A DNA stretch of 64,000 bases from a virus: IMG/VR virus record IMGVR_UViG_3300028392_000030, positions 124,001-188,000 of that record. One strand, 5' to 3'. Positions 10,496 through 19,721 of this stretch are shown here, in pieces (the first letter of the stretch is position 1; each line of letters starts with the position of its first letter). The notes beneath the pieces were generated by a model. That model was not told where the DNA came from and did no database searches. It worked only from the letters and a program-made list of their open reading frames with translations. Position numbers and translations under genes: made by a program.

Positions 10496-13400
10496 TTATC
10501 CGAAAAAATCATTTAAATCTGCTGGTGTGCTCTGTGGAGCATCCAACAGACGTGGTGTTTCATTGTTTCCGGCAGACAGATATTCACTGGTTGATGCCGA
10601 ATCACCTGAATCATCTGTGCCTGCCATAGTCTGATTACTTACCGGGTTTACAACCGGTGGCCTTTCAATGTCTGCAATTTGTGGTATACCCAGTCTGGCA
10701 CGAATATAAGGATCAGTAGGGTCGGCATTACCTAAAGCCGCTCGTTGTTCAGCGGTCAATCCATAATATGGATCTACTACAGCGGCTGCTCCTGCGGTAT
10801 TCACTGTGTTGTTTAATTTTGATGGCGAGGTTATTGAGCTGTTTAATATACCTATTACTTGATTACTGCTAGTAGGTAGCCCTGGAAGAACTGATGGCCT
10901 TGTTGACTGGCCGCCTAATACGTTTTGTGCCAAGAAATTTACAGCAGCGTTTGTTGCCGCGCCAACTGCGCCATTGACCGTGGTTGGTATCCAAGCTGGC
11001 ATTGCAAATCCGCCAATGGCTGCAGTTGCAGAAGCACCGACTCTACCAGAACTCAAAGCAGTAATGGCCTGTTGTTGAAGAAATTCTGTAGCAGCTGCAG
11101 CTGCGGCATTGTCTGCTGTGGTTTTTTCTAGCAGTATACTGCCTTTGATTTCTTGTGTAAATTTACCTTTGGCAAACGTGCTATAACATTCTTTGGCAAT
11201 AAATGTTCTATTAATTGCGGCTGGTCCGCCGGCGCGACCAGTCAGTGCAGTAGCATCAGTGCCGGCACCAGACGTTGAAGAAACTGCTTGGCCAGTGATT
11301 GTTTGTAATCCAGTATTGAGATTATAGTCATCAGCTGAGTTGAATGCAATACGATACAAAATTTGTCCAGCATCAAAATTTATTGTGCCATCAGCTAAAA
11401 AAGAACTAAAATAATCAGAACTACCAATTGGGCGTCCAACAAATGCTTCCCCTTGTTGTAACCAGGACGGATCACCTACAATGGTTATTGAGCTTTCTTT
11501 AAAGTCTGCTGGATTAAACAATTGTTCAGCAGCATTGGCCACAGGTTCATTGGTTTTGCCATCGGCACCTTGACTGCTTTCTGTGCTTCGTGTTTGATGA
11601 CTTTGTTGAATTTGATCCTCAGGCGCCTTGCCTGACCCTGCACCTGCTTTGTTAAAATTGATGCCAGTCAAGGTTAGGTAATATAGATTATTCAAGGTTT
11701 CTTCGTAATTTAATACCGAAGTGTTTTTACCAGTAAACCAATAGTTGTATTCTTTTTGCACTCCTGTAAAAGTTGGTTTAGGAAAGTATTGACTGTTGAG
11801 TTGTGCAATGCGGTATGGACTGATGATGTATTTGATATTATAAGCAAAGTCATTTCGCTTGGGGTCGTACTTGTCAAATTGCGGTGTGGCCTGAAGATTG
11901 ATTTTGAACCAAGCTACATTTTTTGCGGCTGTTCCATTGCTTAATAGTTGTCCAGTTTTTTGATCATAGGTAACCAACTGTTGGTCTTCAAGATAAGAAC
12001 TATTACGAACAATTTGATCCAGCAGTTGCACAATCTGCATACCAGCTGTTGCGCCCTGCGTCCGACTGTTGGTGTCTACACTCTGTTTACTACCTAACTT
12101 TTGATCAGCAGCTGTTGTGCCAACAGCGTTACTAGTTTTACTTCGATCAATGTTCCCTGGTTTTTTTACCTTGGCATTTTTTAATGCTGCAGTGGCAAAC
12201 TCCACAGAATAAACATCTGGATAGGTGTATGGAAAGTCAGCGCCAGGACCCGATAACTCACGTTGATAATTGTTTAGTGCAGTTATTAGTCCTTGACGAA
12301 TAGTTCCTCTTGAAATTACAGCAGCATTGGCTGGAGCTGGAGGATTACTTGATCCTTCTCGATCTCGTTCTTCATCTTGACGATTTGGATTGTTTGCAAC
12401 ATCTAAACCGCCATTTATTAAATCATTCACAGATTGGCCGTTAAGTTCAATATTGTAAGGAATAGATCCACGTTTAGAACCCACGTTGATGTTGTAATGC
12501 ACTCCAACGGCCTTGACATCATATTCGACCAATTTGCTACCTACTTTAAATTTAATGTCTTTGATCTGGATTGGGAAAAATTTTTCTACAAACGCATTGG
12601 CATCTGTATTTGTGTTGGCACTGTTGAGGTTGCCTGGTGCACCTCTGACCAAGTTGCCATTTTGATCGTAGCCATAAAATCGTATGACCATTAGATATAC
12701 AATACTGGACAAACTTTTTTTAGTTGCTACATCTGGATAAAATTGTTGCGCCGCTTTGGTCAAGTTAGGAATAAGAGTGATACCAGTGGGCTCGGTTATG
12801 GTAAAGTCTATATCAACCACATTGTGGCCTGATCCTGTTCCTTTGCCCATTATTTTAGATTGCAGTTTAACTGTTTCAATGTAATAATCGTTTCCAAAAT
12901 AGGGTGTTCGACTTCCTGTAGGAATGCCTGCACTTTGCATTAACAGCGCACAACCGGTTAGATTTTTTCTCCCAGTGGCGACCATAGTTGTATAGGCTTC
13001 TTTAGTAGTGAGATAAAGAGAAACACCATAGGTGTAACTGGCGTATTGATCCAACACATTTGGCAAGGGTGTTATTGGTGAATTACTGAAAATTGTATTG
13101 ATTTCTTGTTGTGTTGCATTTGGAGTTCGTGCTTGGCCAGAATCTTCTCCTGAGGCACCGGCACCTATTTGTGTGTTGGCCGGAGGAGCCGCCAAGTCAG
13201 GGGATGAAATTACACCGTTGCCACGTAAACCTGATCCACTGCCAGCAAATTGTTGTGCGGCAGCCAATTGTGCTTGTGTTAATCTACCGGGACCGCCAGT
13301 GGCCTGTGTTTGACTAAGAGGTCTAACTGGTGCATCCAGTCCTTGATTTACATTAGGAACACCTGTGGCAGAATCACCTGGTGGCGTAGCATTGGTACCA

Positions 13401-13750
13401 GATGTAGTGTCTGGCACTGTGGCTATGCGACCGTCGGGTCGCAGGACTTGTTGTGGGTTATCTGGCGACTGTGGTAACGATCCTGTGGCCGTAGCCAACT
13501 GGTCTTCCCTGACCAAGTTTCCTGAGCTGGCTGTAGACAGTGCGCCTGTGGTAATGGCATTGGCAATAAATTGTTGACCGCCTTGTGCCACAAATTGAGC
13601 ATAGGCCTGTGCTTCTAATGTTCCAGGAGCAGCCCCAGAATATGTGTCATTGCCCAGTTGAATGCTCAACTGGATCGCCGTCATTTGTTTTAAAGACAAA
13701 GGTTGCCCTGGTACATAAAGTTCACCGCCAATCAAAAGTTGTGTGGCCAT
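10496..13750 (-). CDS. Large putative baseplate/hub-associated structural protein
   Basis: A 1,084-residue protein between gp5 and the gp53 homologue, so probably part of the baseplate or hub. Residues 1-90 form a small domain (MATQLLIGGELYVPGQPLS). Residues about 90-220 are a low-complexity Pro/Gly/Gln/Thr linker. Residues about 230-470 form a folded domain with GVSLYLTTKEAYTTMVATG and DIDFTITEPTGITLIPNLT, followed by a second folded part around 500-900 that includes TYPDVYSVEFATAALKNAKV. The C-terminus is again Ser/Pro-rich. I do not recognise the family with confidence. The place of T4 gp27 is a possibility from context only. The start lies two bases from the stop of the preceding gene. 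Confidence 0.68.
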   Translation of the reverse strand: MATQLLIGGELYVPGQPLSLKQMTAIQLSIQLGNDTYSGAAPGTLEAQAYAQFVAQGGQQFIANAITTGALSTASSGNLVREDQLATATGSLPQSPDNPQQVLRPDGRIATVPDTTSGTNATPPGDSATGVPNVNQGLDAPVRPLSQTQATGGPGRLTQAQLAAAQQFAGSGSGLRGNGVISSPDLAAPPANTQIGAGASGEDSGQARTPNATQQEINTIFSNSPITPLPNVLDQYASYTYGVSLYLTTKEAYTTMVATGRKNLTGCALLMQSAGIPTGSRTPYFGNDYYIETVKLQSKIMGKGTGSGHNVVDIDFTITEPTGITLIPNLTKAAQQFYPDVATKKSLSSIVYLMVIRFYGYDQNGNLVRGAPGNLNSANTNTDANAFVEKFFPIQIKDIKFKVGSKLVEYDVKAVGVHYNINVGSKRGSIPYNIELNGQSVNDLINGGLDVANNPNRQDEERDREGSSNPPAPANAAVISRGTIRQGLITALNNYQRELSGPGADFPYTYPDVYSVEFATAALKNAKVKKPGNIDRSKTSNAVGTTAADQKLGSKQSVDTNSRTQGATAGMQIVQLLDQIVRNSSYLEDQQLVTYDQKTGQLLSNGTAAKNVAWFKINLQATPQFDKYDPKRNDFAYNIKYIISPYRIAQLNSQYFPKPTFTGVQKEYNYWFTGKNTSVLNYEETLNNLYYLTLTGINFNKAGAGSGKAPEDQIQQSHQTRSTESSQGADGKTNEPVANAAEQLFNPADFKESSITIVGDPSWLQQGEAFVGRPIGSSDYFSSFLADGTINFDAGQILYRIAFNSADDYNLNTGLQTITGQAVSSTSGAGTDATALTGRAGGPAAINRTFIAKECYSTFAKGKFTQEIKGSILLEKTTADNAAAAAATEFLQQQAITALSSGRVGASATAAIGGFAMPAWIPTTVNGAVGAATNAAVNFLAQNVLGGQSTRPSVLPGLPTSSNQVIGILNSSITSPSKLNNTVNTAGAAAVVDPYYGLTAEQRAALGNADPTDPYIRARLGIPQIADIERPPVVNPVSNQTMAGTDDSGDSASTSEYLSAGNNETPRLLDAPQSTPADLNDFFG

Positions 13751-13751
13751 G

Positions 13752-14054
13752 TTAGAATCCCAATGTATCGCGCAGTGTGTTTATGGTAGGAAGATAAATG
13801 GTAGTTCCTGCTTTGAAATCCAAAGGCGGCGCTTGTAGCGTGTTGGGATTGCGTTGATAAAATACCCACCACAAGGTTGGTGTTTGATACAAGTCAAGTG
13901 CCAATAGATCTGGCCTATATTGATAGGTTAAATTTATCACCATCTGCTGATCGTCTGGCAGTTTTGGTATAGGCCTGTTGACCATTGGGTTAAGATAGAA
14001 CTGTGTGTAGCCCGTGGTAAAATAAGGACTGGTTGAGTCGTATGTGTTGGCCAT
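13752..14054 (-). CDS. gp53: Baseplate wedge protein gp53-like
   Basis: A 100-residue protein with the gp53 signature: PDLLALDLYQTPTLWWVFYQ, then RNPN, then DFKAGTTIYLP, which ends as a LysM-like element. T4 gp53 (196 residues) clamps neighbouring wedges together. The short form seen here corresponds to its C-terminal part and matches the short versions I recall from marine T4-like phages. The ATG overlaps the stop of the preceding gene (ATGG/TAAT region), and only one base separates its stop from the next start. It is therefore translated within the baseplate operon. Confidence 0.82.
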   Translation of the reverse strand: MANTYDSTSPYFTTGYTQFYLNPMVNRPIPKLPDDQQMVINLTYQYRPDLLALDLYQTPTLWWVFYQRNPNTLQAPPLDFKAGTTIYLPTINTLRDTLGF

Positions 14055-16054
14055 TACCAGAATCCTCCTTTAAGCAAGTTACCATTGGCAAAACCTCTGA
14101 GACTAAATTGTTGACTGACTTGACTGCGTGTCTGCACTGGCAATAACACCAGGCTCATTTCCATCTTGGTAGGAACATAGGTAGGGTTGCCGGCGGCCAA
14201 GCTGCCTTGTGGTGCAAACGGTGCTGTTACAGCACCTGGAAAAATCTTCTGCCCAAGACTGGAGAGCCGTTGAATCGTACTGCTTATTGGATTCCCTAAA
14301 GTTGTTTGTCTAGTGCGAGCGGCCAATTGGTTACCACCATTGACCACAGTGCTTTGGGCACGAATATAGTTGACGTCTGCGGGCAAGTTGTAGTTGAACT
14401 GTGACACCAAGCAAGGATGTCGATTAAACTGAAAGTCTCCTAGACCACTTAAAAATACCAGTGGTGGAGGTGTTCCGCGTTGTGCATCTTGTCCATAGAA
14501 CATTTTGGTAACTGACCTGAAAAAATGTATGCAGGCCAGCATATAATTGGCCTCTACAGTATCTTGAGCTGTGAATGTGGCTTTGATGTTGATGCCATCT
14601 ATATAACTGTTCTGATAAAAATAACCACGATAGTTACTGTGTGTAAGGTCATACTGAGAATAATTTGCCCGGTATGCTGTGTCTATTGTTGGTGTGTATG
14701 GAAATATTACTCCGTCGGTATCTCGTAGAGGCCAAAGCAATGGCCCGCAATCAGGTGCGTTATACAAATAGTCAGATGCGTTTGCTAACTGCAATCTTAC
14801 ACGCCAATCACCAGTGGCCGCATTTGTATTGCTTTGGACTCGGGCTGTTTGTTGATTCTGCGCTTGTCTCAATAGTCCTTGAGCTCTTGCGGCGGCATCA
14901 GCAATTGCAGTTGTGACTGCTGTGCCACCCGGAATTAAGCTCGCAGCTGCGGCAAGAGCTTCTGCGGTCGATAAAGGCGGTGTGGCCAAACTAGGATCGT
15001 TGACTGTGCCCGGAGTGTTGGTTTTTATTATTTGAGTAACATTTGAAGTTGGAGAATCACCAGCATCAACAAATGTTTGATCCTGTGCTTGTAGTATGGC
15101 CTGTTGCTGAGTTAATCCAGTGGCTACAATTTGCCCAGTTTGTTCATTCTTTACATAGTAAGTGCCATTTTCTGGATCTTGTCCAGTGGTGTAACCAACA
15201 TTGCCAGCTGACCTGTCTACCTGACCGGCTGGAACATTGGTTGTTCTCTGTGACGATGCTATTGCGCTAGGATCATTGTTGGGATTAGCTGGGCCTGTAC
15301 CAGTAGGAATCAATGAACCATTGGCGTCGACTGGTTGTCCGTCGCCATTGACAAATCCACCAAAGCCATCATCATAGATATTACCTACACTTTCACCGTC
15401 GGCCTTTGTTGTGCTTGGCGCAGCCGATGCAGTGGTTGTGGCCGGAGCCGGTGGTCCTACAAAGCCTGGATTACTAGGATCAGTAACTGGACCTGCTTTG
15501 ACTGAGTTGACCGCAGCATTGAGACTACGAGTGGCATAGGGTTGCAAGGCTGGCGGAACATTTTGTGCAATTACTTGTTTTGCTGTTTGACCCACAAATT
15601 GTTTAGCATACCCTTCTACCGTTTTACTGATTTTCTCCGGAGTGATTTGAGCCAGTTGTTTTTTTATAGCATCTTGAGCTGAAGTTAATGCGTCGCTGGC
15701 TTTGGCCTGCAGCTGCTCAAGAGTGCTGGGCGGTGTAAAAGCTCCTTGCTCAGGAACTCCGTAGCCTTCTATTTCAGTAGCCCCAGGATTGAGTGCAGTG
15801 GCGCCTGTTTCATTGACACCATATCCTTCAATTGCGGTTGGGTCATTGACAATTGATGCCGGATTAGTAGCATCAACAAAGTTGGAATCGCCGGCAAAAT
15901 CGCCCACCTGATCCCATTGTCCAAATGAGTCACCTACATTGGATGTCAAATTCTCCGCGCCATAATCCAAGGCATCAGGACTTACCTCGACCACCGAATC
16001 AACCGGAACGGCATCTACATTCTCGACTATGTCTGCAAAATCTTCAATACCCAT
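14054..16054 (-). CDS. gp48: Baseplate tail-tube cap protein, gp48-like
   Basis: A 666-residue protein with two halves. Residues 1-400 are acidic then Pro/Thr/Ala/Gln-rich low complexity, including two copies of a short IEGYGV-x-E motif and a helical stretch (about 112-180). Residues about 415-666 are the conserved domain: DWRVRLQLANASDYLYNAP, GVIFPYTPTIDTAYRANYSQ, HSNYRGYFYQNS, then ANYMLACIHFFRSVTKMFYG and PPPLVFLSGLGDFQFN. This domain matches what is annotated as gp48/tail-tube cap or structural protein in T4-like phages of marine bacteria. The role would be to cap the baseplate and start tube polymerisation. The number gp48 is my best assignment; gp54 is an alternative. An AAGGATTC ribosome site precedes the ATG. 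Confidence 0.66.
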   Translation of the reverse strand: MGIEDFADIVENVDAVPVDSVVEVSPDALDYGAENLTSNVGDSFGQWDQVGDFAGDSNFVDATNPASIVNDPTAIEGYGVNETGATALNPGATEIEGYGVPEQGAFTPPSTLEQLQAKASDALTSAQDAIKKQLAQITPEKISKTVEGYAKQFVGQTAKQVIAQNVPPALQPYATRSLNAAVNSVKAGPVTDPSNPGFVGPPAPATTTASAAPSTTKADGESVGNIYDDGFGGFVNGDGQPVDANGSLIPTGTGPANPNNDPSAIASSQRTTNVPAGQVDRSAGNVGYTTGQDPENGTYYVKNEQTGQIVATGLTQQQAILQAQDQTFVDAGDSPTSNVTQIIKTNTPGTVNDPSLATPPLSTAEALAAAASLIPGGTAVTTAIADAAARAQGLLRQAQNQQTARVQSNTNAATGDWRVRLQLANASDYLYNAPDCGPLLWPLRDTDGVIFPYTPTIDTAYRANYSQYDLTHSNYRGYFYQNSYIDGINIKATFTAQDTVEANYMLACIHFFRSVTKMFYGQDAQRGTPPPLVFLSGLGDFQFNRHPCLVSQFNYNLPADVNYIRAQSTVVNGGNQLAARTRQTTLGNPISSTIQRLSSLGQKIFPGAVTAPFAPQGSLAAGNPTYVPTKMEMSLVLLPVQTRSQVSQQFSLRGFANGNLLKGGFW

Positions 16055-16065
16055 TTATTGAATCC

Positions 16066-16458
16066 TTAATATGTTTCACTTAAAACTGCGGTATCAGTTT
16101 CGTCAGTTGGATTAGCATGAACGCAATACCAAACCGAATCCTCTAATGTGTATATTTGATAACGAATCATAGCATCAATCTTCACATGCATTGGTGCTGA
16201 TATTTTAGTTTTTTCTTGCCCGTTGTCTATTATAACCGAGCCTTCAGCAAGAATACTGATGTGATTGTCTGGAAAACGTTTGGTGTATAACTTTAATCCT
16301 TTGGGCACCATAAACAATTTTATATACACACCATCACTTAATACATGATTGATTTTGGCTACATCTAAAAGTTTCATGCGCTTAGGCCGTGTTACAACCG
16401 GCGTGTCGGCAACAACTGGGTCTGTATCTAATGGCATTTGTGTATCAGTATTCAGCAT
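16066..16458 (-). CDS. Small cupin-like protein of unknown function
   Basis: A 130-residue protein whose C-terminal two thirds look like a single-domain cupin barrel: MVPKGLKLYTKRFPDNHISI, LAEGSVIIDNG, then TLEDSVWYCVHANPTDETD. Only scattered His residues are visible, so metal binding is uncertain. Similar small proteins occur near baseplate genes of marine T4-like phages, and a virion or assembly role is possible. An upstream in-frame ATG exists at 16473. However, its codons overlap a late box (GTAAATA, 16469-16463) that ends four bases before the ATG at 16458, so I prefer 16458. This is the first gene of the minus-strand baseplate run. Confidence 0.7.
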   Translation of the reverse strand: MLNTDTQMPLDTDPVVADTPVVTRPKRMKLLDVAKINHVLSDGVYIKLFMVPKGLKLYTKRFPDNHISILAEGSVIIDNGQEKTKISAPMHVKIDAMIRYQIYTLEDSVWYCVHANPTDETDTAVLSETY

Positions 16459-16462
16459 CTTG

Positions 16463-16469
16463 TATTTAC
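16463..16469 (-). promoter_or_regulatory. Late promoter box, leaderless class
   Basis: GTAAATA on the minus strand with four bases before the ATG at 16458. It heads the minus-strand baseplate run and is back to back with the early promoter for gp55. Confidence 0.55.
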
Positions 16470-16501
16470 CCAAAACAAAATAGGCGTAGTTTATAAAAAG
16501 G

Positions 16502-16529
16502 TTGACAACTGTGGTTTTTGTGCTACAAT
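16502..16529 (+). promoter_or_regulatory. Sigma70-type early promoter for gp55
   Basis: TTGACA (16502-16507), a 16-base spacer and TACAAT (16524-16529). The predicted transcript starts near 16536, leaving about 19 bases that contain a TAGGAGA ribosome site before the GTG start. Confidence 0.8.
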
Positions 16530-16554
16530 AAATATATTATTAGGAGACCCATCT

Positions 16555-17472
16555 GTGGCCACATCACTGCTTCCAAGAACCCCGGCAAAAACCAACTATC
16601 TCAACAACAGAGATATCTTAAAACAAATACACCTTAGCAAAAACACATACTGTTCGTATACAGATCCTGTTGCAGATCATCAATATGATATTATTTTACC
16701 CAGCTTGGCCAAGATCAATCAACGCACAGTGGCCGAAGCCAGACGCAATCGTGCAGACCGTTTAAAGCGTGAAGGTACGATCATTGACCCAAAAAAGATA
16801 CCCAACACTGACTTGGTATTCCGTATTACCTGTTGGGAGCATATACCCATGGCACCCAAAAAAGTGTCTAAAAATGCTACAAAAAAGAAAAAAATTGAAG
16901 ATATATTTGATTTAGACTTGCCAGAAGAAGATGATCCATTGGCCGAATTGATTGATATTCCTGTGTTAGATCCCAAACATGTCAGATTAAACTTTCCTCC
17001 TTTTTATCACTACAGAATAGATGAAAACAAACAGCCGTACCAAGTGGGCAAGAGTCACTGGATCGGCGATTTTGACAATGGAGAGTTCAGCAAGGACCAC
17101 GGACAAGTCACACGCACCTTGGCTACTATGTATATGAAATTATGCGAGCGTTATGCCACACGATCAAACTGGAGAGGATACACTTACAATGAAGAAATGC
17201 GCGGACAAGCCCTGTTACAACTCAGTCAAATTGGACTGCAATTTGATGAATCAAAATCGCAGAACCCTTTTGCGTATTATACTGCCGCTATCACTAATAG
17301 CTTTACTCGTATCTTGAATCTTGAAAAGAAGAATCAAAACATTCGAGATGACATGTTGGAACAGGCTGGCCTTAATCCAAGTTGGACACGCCAGAATGCT
17401 GGCAAGAAAAATCAAAATTTAAGTTCTGCGGTTACCAATATTGACGTTGCCGAATACAACAATACAAATTAA
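16555..17472 (+). CDS. gp55: Late-transcription sigma factor gp55 with fused N-terminal domain
   Basis: The GTG start has a TAGGAGA ribosome site ten bases upstream, giving 305 residues. Residues from about 99 onward are gp55: LNFPPFYHYRIDENKQ, SHWIGDFDNGEFSKDHGQV, RYATRSNWRGYTYNEEM, GQALLQLSQIGLQFDESKSQ, then NPFAYYTAAITNSFTRILN and NPSWTRQNAG. Gp55 directs host RNA polymerase to late boxes such as those found across this window. Residues 1-98 are an added domain beginning NYLNNRDILKQIHLSKNTYC, which I recall as a separate small protein next to gp55 in related phages. An internal in-frame ATG at 16849, preceded by GGGAG, could give a 207-residue gp55 alone, close to the T4 length of 185. The stop overlaps the next start (TAATG). 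Confidence 0.9.
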   Translation: MATSLLPRTPAKTNYLNNRDILKQIHLSKNTYCSYTDPVADHQYDIILPSLAKINQRTVAEARRNRADRLKREGTIIDPKKIPNTDLVFRITCWEHIPMAPKKVSKNATKKKKIEDIFDLDLPEEDDPLAELIDIPVLDPKHVRLNFPPFYHYRIDENKQPYQVGKSHWIGDFDNGEFSKDHGQVTRTLATMYMKLCERYATRSNWRGYTYNEEMRGQALLQLSQIGLQFDESKSQNPFAYYTAAITNSFTRILNLEKKNQNIRDDMLEQAGLNPSWTRQNAGKKNQNLSSAVTNIDVAEYNNTN

Positions 17473-18659
17473 TGGATAAAAAATCTGTATACTGCACCGC
17501 TCCGTGGAACGGGTTGAATATCCGTGAAAATGGAAAAGTCCTCACGTGTTGTGTTGGCCGTAAAGTTTTAGTAGATTTAAAAATTGACGACGTCAACAAC
17601 ATTGAACAATCAACAGTGCTACAGGAAATTCGTAATACAATGTTAACTGGCAAGCCGGACGTTGAAAATTGTAGCAACTGCATTAAACAAGAAAAAAATG
17701 ATGGGTTTTCTACATTACGAAATCATTTTAATAAATTTTATCCAGATTTTGACTCCAACTGTATTATTCCAAAATATTTAGATCTGCGCTGGAATAATAC
17801 TTGCAACCTTGCTTGTATGTATTGTGGGCCACATTTTAGTAATACGTGGAATACTAAATTAAAACAAAATAGTAGTGCATGGAATAATAATTTAAAACAA
17901 AACAATTTAAAACCAGTTAACCCGTATCAAGACGAATTATTAAGTTGGGTGTTAGATCGTGCATCACATGTAAAAGAAATTGCGTTAGTTGGTGGTGAAC
18001 CATTATTAATGAAACAAAATTACGAATTATTGAAGTTGTTACCACTAGATTGCCAAATCAGTATTATTACTAATTTAAGTTATGATTTAAAAAATTTACC
18101 TTGTTTACCAGATTTATTAAAACGACCAGCAGACAATATTAAGTGGACCATAAGTGCAGAAAATACACACCAACAATTTGAATATGTTCGACAAGGTGCT
18201 AACTGGGCCCAATTTGAAGATAATATTAAATTTTTACGACAACATTGGGAAAATAGCATTACCCTTAATATGGTCTATAGTATTTTTAATGCTTTTGAGC
18301 TATTAGAAATTGTAAAGACCTACAAATTTCTAGGGATACAAAAATTTAATTTATTACCAGTGGACGCAAACGATTCGATAAATGTTTCTTTTATGCCTAC
18401 CCCTATTAGGCTATTAGCTAAGAAAATATTAGATCAAATTATTGAATTTCATGTCAATTCGTTACATCCAGAAGACAAAGATTTATATCCTATATTAGGA
18501 TTTGAACAAATAATGATACATTTAGAACAAGGCAGTGGACAAACAATCGGTTTAGAAGATTTTCAAAAACAAATTAACTGGTATGATCAATGGAGTAGTA
18601 TTCCTTTTAAAGATCTTTGGCCTGATGTAACTGCAATAACCAAGCAATATCTTATCTGA
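17472..18659 (+). CDS. Radical SAM protein with twitch/SPASM-like auxiliary cluster
   Basis: A 395-residue radical SAM enzyme. The 4Fe-4S motif CNLACMYC gives C111, C115 and C118, and GGEP follows at 174-177, where SAM binds. An N-terminal set of cysteines (C8, C26, C27, C67, C70, with TAPWNG after C8) fits the twitch/SPASM-like domain that binds a second Fe-S cluster in this phage-associated subfamily. The substrate is unknown. Radical SAM proteins with such clusters often modify peptides or glycans. It is translationally coupled to gp55 by TAATG. The gene is visibly richer in A+T (many AAT, TTA and AAA codons) than gp55 or gp47, which suggests separate acquisition. Confidence 0.86.
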   Translation: MDKKSVYCTAPWNGLNIRENGKVLTCCVGRKVLVDLKIDDVNNIEQSTVLQEIRNTMLTGKPDVENCSNCIKQEKNDGFSTLRNHFNKFYPDFDSNCIIPKYLDLRWNNTCNLACMYCGPHFSNTWNTKLKQNSSAWNNNLKQNNLKPVNPYQDELLSWVLDRASHVKEIALVGGEPLLMKQNYELLKLLPLDCQISIITNLSYDLKNLPCLPDLLKRPADNIKWTISAENTHQQFEYVRQGANWAQFEDNIKFLRQHWENSITLNMVYSIFNAFELLEIVKTYKFLGIQKFNLLPVDANDSINVSFMPTPIRLLAKKILDQIIEFHVNSLHPEDKDLYPILGFEQIMIHLEQGSGQTIGLEDFQKQINWYDQWSSIPFKDLWPDVTAITKQYLI

Positions 18660-18668
18660 CCAGTTTGC

Positions 18669-18697
18669 TTGTTTTTATTCAATTTATCGCGTATACT
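18669..18697 (+). promoter_or_regulatory. Sigma70-type promoter, leaderless class (gp47)
   Basis: TTGTTT (18669-18674), a 17-base spacer and TATACT (18692-18697). The gp47 ATG begins eight bases after the last base of the -10 element, at the expected transcription start, and no ribosome site is visible. Confidence 0.6.
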
Positions 18698-18704
18698 GTA
18701 ATCT

Positions 18705-19721
18705 ATGACAAATCTATTTAAAAAAGTAGCTGTTTGCACTGACATACATTTTGGGTTAAAATCAAACAGCCAACAGCACAATCAAGACTGTAGTGATTTT
18801 ATTGATTGGTTTATTGAAACCGCCAAGGCAAACGGTTGCGAAACCGGCATGTTCTTGGGTGATTGGAGCCATCAACGTGCGGCCATTAACATGCAGACTT
18901 TACAATATAGCCTGCGTAGTTTAGAAAAACTATCCAAGGCCTTTGATCGTTTTTATTTTATTCCAGGCAACCACGATTTGTATTACCGCGATAAAAGAGA
19001 TATCTATTCAACCGAATGGGCCAAGCACATTCCTAACATACAAATTGTCAATGATTTTTTCAAAGACGGCGATGTAATTATTGCACCCTGGCTAGTTGGC
19101 GACGATCACAAAAAGTTGTCTAAAATGACAGCCCGATACATGTTTGGACATTTTGAATTGCCACATTTCAAAATGAATGCCATGGTAGAAATGCCAGACC
19201 ACGGTGAAATCCGAGTAGAAAACTTTTCTGGTATCGAAAGTGTCTACAGTGGACACTTTCATTTACGCCAACACAAAAAGAATATCAACTACATCGGCAA
19301 CTGTTTTCCGCATAACTTTGCCGATGCCGGTGACGATAAACGAGGTATGATGATCAAAGAGTGGGGACAGGAAGATCAATACTTTGCTTGGCCCGGACAA
19401 CCGTTGTATCGTGTAATGAAGTTAAGTGAAGCTATTGATAATGGTAAAAATATACTAAAGCCCAATATGCATATTCGTGTAGAGTTAGACATCGATATCA
19501 GCTACGAAGAAGCAAACTTTATCAAAGATACGTTTGTCAAGGATTACAATTTGAGAGAAATGGCATTAATACCTAGCAAGCGTACGGATATTGACATCGA
19601 CCTGGCGCCAGGAGAAGTAAAATTTGAGAGTGTGGATCAAATTGTTACAGATCAACTGACTAATATTGAAAGTGAATTCTACAATACTAAATTGTTGTTA
19701 AAAATATATCAAAATTTATGA
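18705..19721 (+). CDS. gp47: Recombination endonuclease subunit gp47 (Mre11/SbcD-like)
   Basis: A 338-residue calcineurin-type phosphoesterase, the usual gp47 length. The metal-binding motifs appear in order: DIHFG (residues 13-17), GDWSH, GNHD near residue 88, the GHFE motif, then SGHFHLR. Gp47 with gp46 makes the SbcCD/Rad50-Mre11-like nuclease that resects DNA ends for recombination-dependent replication and host DNA degradation. Gp46 is encoded 1.6 kb downstream, separated by a radical SAM gene. The ATG lies directly at the predicted start of a sigma70 transcript. The stop overlaps the next start by four bases (ATGA). Confidence 0.95.
   Translation: MTNLFKKVAVCTDIHFGLKSNSQQHNQDCSDFIDWFIETAKANGCETGMFLGDWSHQRAAINMQTLQYSLRSLEKLSKAFDRFYFIPGNHDLYYRDKRDIYSTEWAKHIPNIQIVNDFFKDGDVIIAPWLVGDDHKKLSKMTARYMFGHFELPHFKMNAMVEMPDHGEIRVENFSGIESVYSGHFHLRQHKKNINYIGNCFPHNFADAGDDKRGMMIKEWGQEDQYFAWPGQPLYRVMKLSEAIDNGKNILKPNMHIRVELDIDISYEEANFIKDTFVKDYNLREMALIPSKRTDIDIDLAPGEVKFESVDQIVTDQLTNIESEFYNTKLLLKIYQNL

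Noticed and set aside
12434-13577. Plus-strand open frames inside the large structural gene
   Set aside because: They are shadows of a gene with clear protein-like sequence and correct context on the minus strand.
16438-16554. Longer gp55 start upstream of 16555
   Set aside because: It would begin upstream of the early promoter and overlap the start of the opposite-strand gene; GTG at 16555 has a proper ribosome site.
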